Source of the DNA: Leptolyngbyaceae cyanobacterium CSU_1_3
GTDB lineage: Bacteria; Cyanobacteriota; Cyanobacteriia; Leptolyngbyales; Leptolyngbyaceae
Direction of reading: 5' to 3'
Length of the DNA stretch: 32,624 bases
Assembly (NCBI GenBank): GCA_012034655.1
Contig: JAAUOZ010000051.1
Span: 1-32,624 of the forward strand
Below the pieces are notes generated by a model, which saw only the letters and a list, made by a program, of their open reading frames with translations, was not told where the DNA came from and did not search any database. Position numbers and translations under genes: made by a program. Positions 17,399-26,370 of the stretch are shown piece after piece; position 1 is the first letter of the stretch, and each line of letters begins with the position of its first letter.

Positions 17399-18820
17399 TT
17401 AATTTGAGCGTTGCTTGTCAGAGGAAATAGGCCTAAACTCGAATTTTTTGCCCGATCGAGCCGGTGTGACTTTGACGATCTCTAGCTCAATCGGACGATC
17501 GCCCTTCTCAGAAAAGCTGACTCGGTTGAGTGCGCCCATCACCGAAAACTTGGGATCGGCAAGCGATCGGCGGATGCCTTTGCGGGTGGGCGATCGCTTG
17601 ATCGCTCCCACCAGAGCTTGAGTTGCGTCGTAGGAAAGCACCGTGCGCCAGTTGACCCGATCGCCCCACAGCAGTTTTGCCTGTTTTTGAAAGGGCGATC
17701 GATCCACTTCAACCTGATAGGTTGGTACGGCTAAAATCATTCCCAAAACCGCTTTACCGCCAACTTGTAGAGTTTTTGGCAAGTAGAAGGCATCCCCCGC
17801 CAAGAGGGGCAGACGGTTTTGGTTAGCATCGACCACAAGCAGCGTGCGGTCAAACAACTCCTGATTAGGAGCCAGCATCATCGCGTCTGCACCTTGTTTA
17901 ATCACTTCTTCAACGCTATCCACTGGGTTGAAATCTGGGCTGCTGAGATCCACCTCTGCCACCACCTGCCCCTTGCCGTTGTAAAAGAGCGCATCTTTGA
18001 AGGCATCTTTGAGCGATCGGCTGTAGGCACTGCGAGAATTAAAGAAAATCGCGGCCTTGTGCTTTTTGAGCCGCGTCACCATATATTGGCTCAGGTGCTT
18101 GGCAGGAGCCTGATCGCTGGGCATGGTGCGAAACACATAGGGGCTAAACCCAGATAGCTGCACCGCAGAACTAACCGGAGAAATCGCTACTAACTCCTGT
18201 GATTGGTAAACCTCCCCAGCCGCCAATGTGGTATCGCTCGTGCCGTGACCCACTACACCCAGCAGATTAGAATCGGCCGCAAATGCTTCAGCGACCTGGG
18301 TTGCAAGCTCAGGATCACTATTGTCGGTCGCGATCGCCACCTTCAATTTCACGCCATTAATGCCGCCCGATTGATTCACCTCGTTTTGCACCTGAGCTAC
18401 GCCTCGCAAGACTTCCGTCGAGGTCGAAGGCTGGGTCGCAAGCGGAACGGCCACCCCGATCGTGTAAGTCTTGTTTGCGCCAATGCGGATGTTGTTGAGA
18501 TAAATCAGCGTTTCAGGATCGGCAGGGTTGGCACGACGGGCTGTTTCTAGCAAGGTAGCGGCCTGGGACAAATTACCTGCTGTGATTTGGTCGGCAGCTT
18601 CTTGTTTGATAAGGGTGGTTTTGCCAGGGGTGAGAATGGTTTCACCGAAGCTAATATGGTCAGCGATCGGACTTGATGCGATCGTCGGCATCACTGGCGG
18701 CGCAACAGAGCGACTGATCATCCAGGTTGCCAACGTCACAGAAGCCGTTGCCCCGATGCCCGCGGCGATCGCCAAGGGCAGCCGAAACCTACGCCGACCG
18801 CACTGCATTCTGGGGCGCAA
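17399..18820 (-). CDS. Periplasmic-binding-protein-like (type I, Leu/Ile/Val-binding family) sensor domain
   Basis: 473 residues: an Arg-rich N-terminus, a membrane helix (about 15-36, LPLAIAAGIGATASVTLATW), a helical linker with a TPR-like LLETARRANPADPETL segment, then a type I periplasmic-binding fold (IGVAVPLA, VNQSGGINGVKLKVAIATD, VGHGTSDTTLAAG, ISPVSSAVQL) as in amino-acid ABC-transporter receptors. There is no lipobox, and no permease or ATPase nearby, so a sensing role is likely. The start overlaps the end of kinase B by about 30 bp (TTG 18820) or 20 bp (ATG 18808). Cyanobacteria are known to encode these two parts as one kinase/substrate-binding fusion, and here the frame change between them may be a sequence error. 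Confidence 0.88.
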   Translation of the reverse strand: MRPRMQCGRRRFRLPLAIAAGIGATASVTLATWMISRSVAPPVMPTIASSPIADHISFGETILTPGKTTLIKQEAADQITAGNLSQAATLLETARRANPADPETLIYLNNIRIGANKTYTIGVAVPLATQPSTSTEVLRGVAQVQNEVNQSGGINGVKLKVAIATDNSDPELATQVAEAFAADSNLLGVVGHGTSDTTLAAGEVYQSQELVAISPVSSAVQLSGFSPYVFRTMPSDQAPAKHLSQYMVTRLKKHKAAIFFNSRSAYSRSLKDAFKDALFYNGKGQVVAEVDLSSPDFNPVDSVEEVIKQGADAMMLAPNQELFDRTLLVVDANQNRLPLLAGDAFYLPKTLQVGGKAVLGMILAVPTYQVEVDRSPFQKQAKLLWGDRVNWRTVLSYDATQALVGAIKRSPTRKGIRRSLADPKFSVMGALNRVSFSEKGDRPIELEIVKVTPARSGKKFEFRPISSDKQRSN

Positions 18821-19703
18821 TGGCCGCCGATCGAGAAACCGAACGAACGCGATCTACCTTAGACACATCCAGCTTAGGATGCTTTTTTACTTGCTCTAGT
18901 GCGTCTAGAACCTCTGTTGCTGAGTGATAGCGTTGCCCAAATTGAAACTTGGTCATTTTTTCTAGAACAGTCGCCAACCCATCTCCCACGATCGCCTGAT
19001 CTCGCCAAATCAGTTCGCAGGTGTTGGGGTCTTGGGGAAGTTGCGACGGTCGTGCCCCAGTCAACGCCTGAATGCCAATCACGCCCAGGGAATAGATGTC
19101 ACTGTTATATTGAGGCTTGCCCAAACATTGCTCGCTGGCTCCATAGCCCGATGTGTAGACTGGCATACTCATTTGAGTTGTAGCCGCATCTTCGGCGATC
19201 GAATGAGCGATCGTTTTGACGGCCCCAAAATCAATCAGCACGGTTTTGCGATCGCGTTCTCGCCGAATCAAATTTTCTGGTTTAATGTCTCGGTGGATCA
19301 CTTCGTGCGCGTGGACAAATTCCAGCACTCCCAAAACATCTTCTAGCAGGGCGATCGTCTCTGCCTCGGTGAAGGTGTGGCCAAGGGTCAATTCTTCGCT
19401 CAGGGGATGTCCTTCAATATATTCCTGAACCAGATAAAATTCCTCGTCCTCTACAAAGTAGGCCAGCAACTGCGGAATCTGGTCATGTCGTCCTAGTTTT
19501 TCCAGGGTTTCCGCTTCGGCTAGAAACATGCGCCTTGCCTGCCTGAGAATCGTAGGATTGTGGCTGGCAAAGCTCAGATGTTTCAACACGCACAAAGGAT
19601 TTCCGGGGCGCTGGGTGTCCTCTGTGACGTAGGTATGACCAAAACCGCCCGATCCTAAGATTCTGACAATTCGGTAGCGCGAACTGAGCAATCGTCCTAG
19701 CAT
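18789..19703 (-). CDS. Ser/Thr protein kinase B, overlapping the binding-protein gene
   Basis: Hanks-type kinase of 304 residues. Nucleotide loop LGSGGFG (16-22), Lys41 (VLKHL), HRDIKPEN (137-144), IDFG (158-161) and the activation and P+1 region YGASEQ are all present, so it should be active. It ends just after the catalytic domain with a Ser/Arg/Ala-rich tail, and its last codons overlap the next gene, which begins with a membrane helix. The two together (about 777 residues) match the layout of a kinase–transmembrane–binding-protein fusion. Separate translation by coupling is the alternative. ATG start; promoter in the spacer upstream. Confidence 0.93.
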   Translation of the reverse strand: MLGRLLSSRYRIVRILGSGGFGHTYVTEDTQRPGNPLCVLKHLSFASHNPTILRQARRMFLAEAETLEKLGRHDQIPQLLAYFVEDEEFYLVQEYIEGHPLSEELTLGHTFTEAETIALLEDVLGVLEFVHAHEVIHRDIKPENLIRRERDRKTVLIDFGAVKTIAHSIAEDAATTQMSMPVYTSGYGASEQCLGKPQYNSDIYSLGVIGIQALTGARPSQLPQDPNTCELIWRDQAIVGDGLATVLEKMTKFQFGQRYHSATEVLDALEQVKKHPKLDVSKVDRVRSVSRSAAIAPQNAVRSA

Positions 19704-20418
19704 TGCACCCAGAGATGGTAGACACGTTTATTGTAGGGCGATATTTGAGAAAGGGATGGGGGGGTTGCCTTCGACAGGCGGCACGAGAGGAAGGAGGGCT
19801 TACCAAGTGAAGGGGTCTAAAACCCTGCGCTTTTAGGGGCGATGGCTCTAACTTTAGGAAACAATCGATTGAATCGGTTGCCTCGATCGAGTTCTCTCTC
19901 CAAAAACTCGATTTTCCCGGATTCACCCTTGGGTAAGCGCAAAAGATATCACAACGATCAAATCGGTTCACTGGTTCACTGGCAAAACTGGTGATGGGTC
20001 AGGCTTGATCAATCAGTCTTGAGCAAGAAGTCAGGCTTTTGCGCTGTCTGTATCTGTCAACCTGAAACTCCTGAACATCCCTATAAAAAACCTAGCGTCA
20101 GCAATGAGCGGGCGAATTCACTAACCGTTTGCAATTTGTTAGTACAGGCAATTTTGTTCTCAACACCGCCTTGATCGGTCTGATTTGAACAAAGAGCCAT
20201 CAAGATTGACATCAATTTCCAGGTTTAGCGCTACCCATCTAAATCGGGTTGATGCCTCGACTTAAAAGATACGTAATCTAGCCTTCTGCAAAGACGGTGA
20301 GAGAACGTTTGTCTCAATTTATGCCGCGATTTTAGCCGCGATTCGATCGGAGATCGTGCCCCAACTTGCCAGGGCCACTACTCAACTACACACCTAATTG
20401 TCTAACACAACAAGCCCC
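19704..20418. other. Divergent spacer, kinase B / PEP-CTERM gene
   Basis: About 700 bp without a convincing gene; a 162-codon minus-strand frame reaching into it overlaps kinase B and has no family resemblance. A CTAAAA/TTTTAG imperfect hairpin near 19821-19837 and a TTGACA hexamer near 20206 were seen, but no well-spaced promoter could be assigned. Confidence 0.45.
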
Positions 20419-21122
20419 ATGATTAGCAACTTTTCATTCACCCACAAATCTATTGCTCAAACTGTTTTGATGGCAGCGATCGTCACCGGATCAGCCCTCT
20501 CAATAGATTCAGCCCAAGCCGCCGCCCTCAAACAAAATCACATTCCCAACAACACCAACAGCAAGACTTTCTCAGGGTTTGCCACTGTCACCTCTAGCCC
20601 CAGAAACTTTGAACACAAAACAGTAGGTGGAGTGACAGGTGTAGGGGTCAAAGGAGGAGCCGTTACGGGAGAGATCGACGGCAACGAAAATATCACCGTT
20701 GATTTCGTCAAGGCTGAGGCGATCAAATTCTTTGACCTCGCCTTCCTTTATAACCAGGGTGTCTTCTCTGACTTTGCAGGTGAAATTGCTGCCGTGACCG
20801 CCAACGGAAATATCCAGACCGGAAAACTCACGGTTACAGGTGGAAACACCGCAACCTGGAACCTGGGCGCCTTGTCACAAACCTTTCGTCAGCCGGGTCG
20901 CAGGCGGGTGGTGGTGCGTGGCGCGTATCTAACCCGTTTGGCAACCTGGGTGTCACAGCGCTCAAGTTTGCAGCCTTTCCCAATGGTGGATCTAACGGTG
21001 CTGACTCTGACTACGCATTGATGCGCTTAGAAACCGTCCCTGAACCTGCAACCGTATTGAGTATCCTCGCGATCGGTACGCTAGGAGTGGGTCTCAAGAG
21101 GCGGAAAATGGCCAAGGCGTAA
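20419..21122 (+). CDS. PEP-CTERM sorting-domain protein (frameshift near 20885)
   Basis: Exported protein with an N-terminal signal peptide (VLMAAIVTGSALSIDSAQAA) and a C-terminal sorting signal VPEPATVLSILAIGTLGVG followed by LKRRK, as recognised by the exosortase system. The mature region is rich in Gly, Thr and Asn and beta-prone (GVTGVGVKGGAVTGEIDGNE), typical of surface or matrix proteins. The N-terminal frame runs into a non-matching stretch after LSQTF; restoring one base, most simply a T in the TTT at 20884-20886, joins it to SAGSQAGGGAWRVSNPFG and the sorting signal, giving about 234 residues. ATG at 20419 is preferred over TTG at 20398. No exosortase gene is in the window. Confidence 0.85.
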
Positions 21123-21130
21123 TCGCCTTG
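21113..21130 (+). terminator. Hairpin over the PEP-CTERM stop codon
   Basis: CAAGGCG-TAAT-CGCCTTG is a perfect 7-bp stem with a four-base loop that contains the TAA stop. It sits at the end of the gene facing the convergent minus-strand carrier gene; no U-tract follows. Confidence 0.45.
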
Positions 21131-21192
21131 AAGATCTTGGGGATCGCAGGCGCTAAACTCTACACAATCCAGGTTTAACTAGATGGAAGAGC

Positions 21193-21468
21193 TTAACCGC
21201 CAGCGATCGCCGGAATGATGCTCACCTCGTCTCCATCTTGAAGGGGAGTGTTCACCCCTTCAAGAAATCGAATATCTTCACTGTTGACGTAGAAATTTAC
21301 AAACCGGCGCAGTTGCCCCTGCTCATCGCAGATTCGTGCTTTGATGCCGGGGCAATTTTGCTCAAGCGACTCTAACAACTCGGCAATGTTTGCGCCATCA
21401 CAATCGATCGTGGGCTGATCGTGGGTCAATTTCTGTAGGGGAGTTGGAATCAGGACTTTGACAGACAT
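21193..21468 (-). CDS. MoaD/ThiS-family ubiquitin-fold sulfur carrier, downstream of thrC
   Basis: 91 residues, beta-grasp fold, ending in the required Gly-Gly (SIIPAIAGG). The GDEVSIIP motif and the [16 protein letters not shown] segment are typical. Family members are activated by adenylation of the C-terminal glycine and then carry sulfur as thiocarboxylate. The ATG at 21468 (MSVKVLIP) is chosen because the upstream extension is low-complexity and has no homology. It lies 177 bp after thrC on the same strand. The pairing with thrC rather than with molybdopterin genes suggests a role in amino-acid sulfur transfer, by analogy to CysO; this is inference. Confidence 0.88.
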   Translation of the reverse strand: MSVKVLIPTPLQKLTHDQPTIDCDGANIAELLESLEQNCPGIKARICDEQGQLRRFVNFYVNSEDIRFLEGVNTPLQDGDEVSIIPAIAGG

Positions 21469-21645
21469 GGGAAGAAAAGATGAGAGATGAATAGGAGTGT
21501 CAGAGCAAAAATGAAGCGTGAGTGTGGAGCAAGGACGCAGAGAAGGTTGATGAGAAAAAGAGTGATTTTTCCCTTCAGACATCAGGACGTAGCAAACGAG
21601 TCCTTTCTCCTTCTCTCACAGCCTACCCAAGGCCACCTCTCATCC

Positions 21646-22949
21646 CTAAACCAAAACCTGCTGCCACTCAAGACGATCGAGGGTTCTAGACCGCTCTAGC
21701 GCTCTCTCGAAGCTATCGAGTTTTGGTTCGATCGTCAACGGCTCACCGATGTAGCCCTGGACGGCCTCCTGGGTTTTGAGGCCATTGCCCGTGATGTAAA
21801 CCACGGTGGTCTCGTCGGGGTCAATTTTACCAGCTTCGACGAGCTTTTTCAGGGTGGCGATCGTCGTGCCGCCTGCGGTTTCGGTGAAGATGCCTTCGGT
21901 TTCAGCCAGAAGCTTGATGGCATCAATGATTTCAGCGTCGGTTACGGATTCGATGTTGCCATTGGTTTTGCGAGCCAAATCGACGGCATACACGCCGTCT
22001 GCGGGGTTGCCGATCGCCAGCGATTTGGCAACCGTGTTGGGCTTGACGGGGGAGATAAAGTCGCGCCCTTCTTTGAAGGCTTGGGCGATCGGAGAACAAC
22101 CTTCTGCCTGCGCTCCACTAAACCGCACAGGTTTGTCATCGACCAAGCCGACCTCTACAAATTCTCGGAAACCTTTGTAAATTTTGGTGAACAGAGACCC
22201 AGATGCCAGGGGCGCAACGACGTGATCGGGCAGTTGCCAGCCCAGTTGTTCAATCACTTCGTAGCCTAGGGTCTTCGAGCCTTCTGAGTAATAAGGACGC
22301 AGATTAATATTTACAAAGCCCCAGCCGTGGGTGTTTGCCACTTCAGAGCAGAGGCGGTTGACCTGATCGTAATTGCCCTGCACTGACATCACCGTGGGGC
22401 CGTAGATCAAGGTTCCCAAAACTTTGCCAGCTTCTAGGTCAGAGGGAATGAACACGCAGCAGTCGAGACCTGCGTAGGCAGCGATCGCCGCAGTTGAGTT
22501 AGCCAGGTTGCCTGTGCTGGCGCAAGAAACCGTTGTGAAGCCCAGTTCACGGGCACGAGTCAGCGCCACGGAGACGACCCGATCTTTGAAGCTGAGAGTC
22601 GGCATGTTGACCGCATCGTTTTGATGTACAGCTTTTTGAGACCCAGCCGCCGCGCTAACCGATTAGCTTGCAAGAGGGGAGTCATACCTGTGCCCACATC
22701 GATCGGGGTATCGGTCTCAACGGGCAAAAAGGGACGATAGCGCCAAATTGAGTTGGGCCCAGCCTCAATGGTTTCGCGGGTGACGGTGCGCCGTAGAAAG
22801 TCGTAGTCATACTTGACTTCTAGCGGACCGAAACACAACTCGCAAACGTGACTGGCTTTCAGTTCATACTCTTCACCGCACTCTTTACATTTCAAGGCTT
22901 GGAAGGCGGCGGTAGTGGATTGCGCTTTCAGTTCGATCGCCTGAGGCAT
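21646..22949 (-). CDS. thrC: Threonine synthase with N-terminal zinc ribbon (frameshift near 22620)
   Basis: PLP-dependent conversion of O-phosphohomoserine to threonine. The N-terminus carries Cys21, Cys24, Cys36 and Cys39 (KCKECGEEY, HVCELCFG), a zinc-ribbon typical of one bacterial ThrC branch. The PLP lysine motif LSFKDR lies in the second frame. On the minus strand the frame breaks at an AAAA run (22619-22622); one additional A joins LYIK to NDAVNMPTLSFKDR, giving about 434 residues, a normal length. Starts ATG at 22949. It lies between two MoaD-like genes. Threonine synthesis is essential without an external supply, so a real break would be surprising. Confidence 0.92.
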
Positions 22950-23138
22950 GACTTAAAACTCCCTTGGTGCAAGCGTTTTGCTTTTTTGCGTCTGATTATG
23001 GGGTCGATGGTATCACGCCAAAAATTACGAGTCAAACATACCCGATAAAAATAGTCGGATATAGCAAACCTGTCTCTACAAACCGTTGTGTAGAACGAGC
23101 CTCTAAGTTGGCTTTAAAGATTGGTGTTGAAGTTGGCA

Positions 23139-23396
23139 TCATCCCCCACTCACGGGGGGAATCAGCACAACTTCGTCTCCCGCTTGCAAGGCCGTGTCAG
23201 ACTCGACAAATTGAAGATTTACCCCAAATCGAGTCACGTCGCGCCACTGAGCCAATTCGGGGCGATCGTCCAGAAGGCGATCGCGCACCATTTCGACCGT
23301 TGCACCCCTGGGTAAATCTAAGGTAAGTTCTGGCAAGCCATAAGCGTCTTGGTAAGCAGCAAATAGTTTGACGGTGACGGTGATGGAGTCAGACAT
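23139..23396 (-). CDS. moaD: MoaD-like ubiquitin-fold sulfur carrier, upstream of thrC
   Basis: 85 residues ending in Gly-Gly (VLIPPVSGG). The pattern ITVTVKLFAAYQDAYG, LPRGATVEMVRDRLL and ALQAGDEVVLIPPVSGG fits MoaD, the small subunit of molybdopterin synthase, better than ThiS. The ATG at 23396 is preferred over a TTG three codons upstream. No other moa gene is adjacent; instead thrC follows at about 190 bp. Whether it serves molybdopterin synthesis or a thrC-linked sulfur route cannot be decided from sequence. The symbol is by family resemblance. Confidence 0.85.
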   Translation of the reverse strand: MSDSITVTVKLFAAYQDAYGLPELTLDLPRGATVEMVRDRLLDDRPELAQWRDVTRFGVNLQFVESDTALQAGDEVVLIPPVSGG

Positions 23397-23616
23397 AATT
23401 TTCAAACAGCGCTCTTAGAATATTGCTCTGAGACATCGCTTGAGGCGTTGGTTCAGAATAATTAATGCTATAAGAATCCCACGGTGACGAGACTCGTAAC
23501 GAAATTGAAACCTGTAATGATCGATCGCCTCGGAGTGGATGATGCTGGTGAATTTTCTGCACGCTTTTTTAGAGGGAATCAGTCGATCGCTGGCGTTCAT
23601 CCCTCATCCTTCGGCG

Positions 23617-23993
23617 TTGCGTGCTCCGTTGGCGGTTAGCTTGGGGGCGATTCCGGGGCGCTGGCTCGATATTATCTGGGGCAGTGGTTGGCTCGCTGGT
23701 TGGGGACGAGGTTTCCTTTGGGGACGTTTTTGATTAACGTGACGGGTGCAATGATCATGGGTTTTTTTGTAACGTTGACCCTAGAGCGATCGATTCCTTC
23801 ACCCGATCTCCGCCTATTGGTTGCGGTCGGTTTTTTAGGTTCCTACACCACGTTTTCAACCTATGCCCTAGAAATTTCGCTGCTGATGCAGACAGACCAA
23901 AAACAACTTGCCCTCTTTTATGGGCTAGGAAGTACTGTTTTCGGAGTCCTTAGCTTAGAGTTAGGAAGTTTTTTGGCAAGAAAGATATCCTGA
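23617..23993 (+). CDS. crcB: CrcB/FluC fluoride channel (frameshift near 23657)
   Basis: Small four-helix membrane channel exporting fluoride. The signature GTFLINVTGAMIMGF (Asn in helix 2) and the FLGSYTTFSTYALE motif are intact. The N-terminal part is in another frame: after SLGAIPG one G restored in the GGGG at 23655-23658 yields ALARYYLGQWLARWLGTRFP, as in the family, giving about 125 residues. The start is uncertain: TTG at 23617 gives the family-like MRAPLAVSLG, while ATG at 23539 or 23542 adds about 25 residues. No fluoride-riboswitch-like leader is evident upstream. Confidence 0.85.
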
Positions 23994-24025
23994 ATGTATC
24001 GCTGAATGTATCGCTGAATGTATCG
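23990..24025. repeat. Tandem repeat, 12-bp unit, three perfect copies
   Basis: CTGAATGTATCG occurs three times in direct succession. The first copy contains the crcB stop codon, so the array begins exactly at the gene's end. Confidence 0.95.
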
Positions 24026-24195
24026 ATTGTATCTAGGACAATTTTGGCTCTCATGTACTGAAAGCGATCACAGTAGTAAAATGAGGACTCGTAGTGACCA
24101 ATCCTAAAAGCTCAAGCTGATTTTAACGAAGTGAATTGAAGGGTTCGATCGGGTTCAGCTTGTTAGAAATTCCCGCCCCTTTATGATTAGCCAAG

Positions 24196-24225
24196 GTTAA
24201 TTTGAAGCCAGTTAATTTGAAGCCA
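24196..24225. repeat. Tandem repeat, 15-bp unit, two perfect copies
   Basis: GTTAATTTGAAGCCA occurs twice in succession, about 35 bp before the kinase C start, in its leader region. Confidence 0.9.
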
Positions 24226-24259
24226 ATCACTCCACCCAGTCACCCATGCCTTCAGAGTA

Positions 24260-26209
24260 ATGACTTACTGCCTGAATCCTGATTGTAAGCGTCCCCAGAA
24301 TGCACGGGGAACTGAGTTTTGCCAAAGCTGTGGCTCTAAGCTAATTCCATTGCTCCGAGGACGCTACCGCATTGTGCAACCATTGGGGCAAGGGGGATTT
24401 GGCAAAACCTTTCTTTCGGTAGATGAAGATCGATTGAATACTCGGTGTGTGATCAAGCAGTTTTCACCCCAGCTAAAAGGTACGAAAGCGCTAGAAAAAG
24501 CGATTCAATTATTTGAGCAAGAGGCAGTGCGGCTCCATGAGTTGGGTGAGCATCCTCATATTCCGACGCTGTTGGCTTATTTTGAACAAGATAAACGACT
24601 CTATTTAGTGCAGCAATTTATTGAGGGGCCAACGCTTGCTCAAGAATTGAACCATCAAGGGCCCTTTAGTGAACAAAAAATTCGAGAAGTGCTGGTGCGG
24701 TTGTTGCCGATTCTGAAATTTGTCCACGATCGCCATGTAATTCACCGAGATATTACTCCTGCAAACATTATTCGTCGCAAGTTAGACAATCGGCTGGTTT
24801 TGATCGATTTTGGCGTGGCCAAGTTGTTGACCGAAGACACTTCAGCCCAGCCAGGAACGAAAATTGGCACGGAGGGATATGCGCCAGTCGAGCAGCTTCG
24901 CAATGGTAGGGCTTACCCTGCCAGCGATCTATATAGCTTGGGGGCCACCTGTCTTTATTTGCTGACTCAGGTTAAGCCCGAAGATTTATATGATCCGTTG
25001 TCGGGGCGTTGGCTATGGCGAGAACAGTTAGCGCAACGCGAGGCAGGGGTGAGCGATCTCGTCGGCAAAATTCTCGATAAGTTGTTGAAAGACTCGGTGA
25101 ACGATCGCTATCAATCTGCGGATGAGGCGATGCACGATCTGCGGTTGGCGCTTTCCAATCCTGCTATTGCTTCTCCCCAGAAGGGGGCTAATCCGCTGAG
25201 AGCAGCCAATGTCACCCTGCCTCCGACTGCTGGGCTATCGGGGTCAAAGCCGCCTGGGTCTTCTGCGGCGGCCGTCCCTCGCAGCAACTCGGCCCGATCG
25301 CCCGTGTCAGGGCAGCCGCAGATTCGTAAATGCCTGCATACATTGAGTGGGCATTCTTCCTGGGTGGTGTCGCTGGCGATCAGCCCTGATGGTCAGACGT
25401 TGTTTAGTGGCAGTCTCGACGATCGCATTATGGTTTGGGATGTCGGCACAGGTGAACGATTGGGGACGCTGATTGGCCACACCAAGGCGATCAACAGTCT
25501 GACGACTAGCCCCGACGGGAAAATGCTACTTAGCTGTAGTGATGATGACTCGATTAAGCTGTGGCAGTTGCCCATGGGCAAGTTGGTACGATCGATTCTC
25601 GGCCATAGTCGCGATGTCAACTCGGTGGCGGTGAGTCGAGATGGCAAGTTTTTTGTCAGTGGCAGCGAAGATCGGACGATTTGTGTCTGGCGGATGGATA
25701 CAGGGGAGTTGCTGCGTAGCTTCACTGGGCTGTCGGGGATGGTGCGATCGGTGGCGGTGAGTCCGAATGGTCAAATTTTGGCCAGTGGTGGGCTAGACAA
25801 CCAAGTTAAGTTGTGGAATATCAACTCAGGGCAACTGGTGCGGACGCTGACCGGACACCAAAACTCAGTGTTATCGATTGCCATTAGCCCGAATGGTCAA
25901 ATTTTGGCCAGTGGCGGAAAGGACAAAACCATTAGATTGTGGAATCCCAATACGGGAGAAGTGATTCGCACCTTATCGGGGCATGGGGACATTGTGAATT
26001 CGATCGCCATCAGCCCAGACGGCAGAACTCTGATCAGTGGCAGCAACGATAAGACAGTGAAGTTGTGGAATTTGGGGACGGCTGAGTTAATGGGAACGTT
26101 GTCGGAGCATACGAATGCGGTCAATGTGGTGACGATCAGCTTAGATAATCAGTTGTTTGCGAGTGGCAGTTCTGACAACACGACGAAGATTTGGCAAATG
26201 GCCGTTTAA
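24260..26209 (+). CDS. Ser/Thr protein kinase C with zinc ribbon and seven WD40 repeats
   Basis: 649 residues in three parts. An N-terminal four-Cys ribbon (Cys4, Cys9, Cys21, Cys24); a Hanks-type kinase domain with LGQGGFG (42-48), Lys66 (VIKQF), HRDITPAN (162-169), IDFG (182-185) and GTEGYAPVEQ; a low-complexity Ala/Ser/Pro linker at about 300-355; then seven WD40 blades (about 357-649) with recurring GH, SPDG or SPNG, and LW motifs. The blades could form one complete propeller. The kinase is soluble, so the propeller is likely a cytoplasmic protein-interaction platform. Kinase-WD40 fusions are well known in cyanobacteria; the added ribbon suggests redox or metal control, by inference. Confidence 0.95.
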   Translation: MTYCLNPDCKRPQNARGTEFCQSCGSKLIPLLRGRYRIVQPLGQGGFGKTFLSVDEDRLNTRCVIKQFSPQLKGTKALEKAIQLFEQEAVRLHELGEHPHIPTLLAYFEQDKRLYLVQQFIEGPTLAQELNHQGPFSEQKIREVLVRLLPILKFVHDRHVIHRDITPANIIRRKLDNRLVLIDFGVAKLLTEDTSAQPGTKIGTEGYAPVEQLRNGRAYPASDLYSLGATCLYLLTQVKPEDLYDPLSGRWLWREQLAQREAGVSDLVGKILDKLLKDSVNDRYQSADEAMHDLRLALSNPAIASPQKGANPLRAANVTLPPTAGLSGSKPPGSSAAAVPRSNSARSPVSGQPQIRKCLHTLSGHSSWVVSLAISPDGQTLFSGSLDDRIMVWDVGTGERLGTLIGHTKAINSLTTSPDGKMLLSCSDDDSIKLWQLPMGKLVRSILGHSRDVNSVAVSRDGKFFVSGSEDRTICVWRMDTGELLRSFTGLSGMVRSVAVSPNGQILASGGLDNQVKLWNINSGQLVRTLTGHQNSVLSIAISPNGQILASGGKDKTIRLWNPNTGEVIRTLSGHGDIVNSIAISPDGRTLISGSNDKTVKLWNLGTAELMGTLSEHTNAVNVVTISLDNQLFASGSSDNTTKIWQMAV

Positions 26210-26218
26210 GGCGCTTGA

Positions 26219-26252
26219 GTTGCCTGTCTTACTTCGCAGGGCAACGGCTATA
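26219..26252. repeat. Hairpin element, first copy
   Basis: GTTGCC (26219-26224) pairs with GGCAAC (26240-26245). The sequence CTTCGCAGGGCAACGGCTAT closely resembles the one at 27061-27081, so the two probably belong to one dispersed family. It lies just past the kinase C stop. Confidence 0.55.
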
Positions 26253-26370
26253 GCCACAATTTTCATGGGTAGATTAAGAGTGTGAAAACCGATCGTCTAA
26301 TATCGCCATCGGTAAAGCGATCGACCTACACTCTACATAGTCCGCCTGAGTTAATGAGGAGTGAATCCGC

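Noticed and set aside
19483..19971. Minus-strand 162-codon frame overlapping the start of kinase B
   Set aside because: Overlaps the conserved kinase domain in another frame and has no family-like pattern.
23406..23616. Fluoride riboswitch ahead of crcB
   Set aside because: The conserved core expected for the crcB motif was not found in the leader.
23990..24025. CRISPR-like array
   Set aside because: The 12-bp units are directly adjacent, without spacers; this is a plain tandem duplication.
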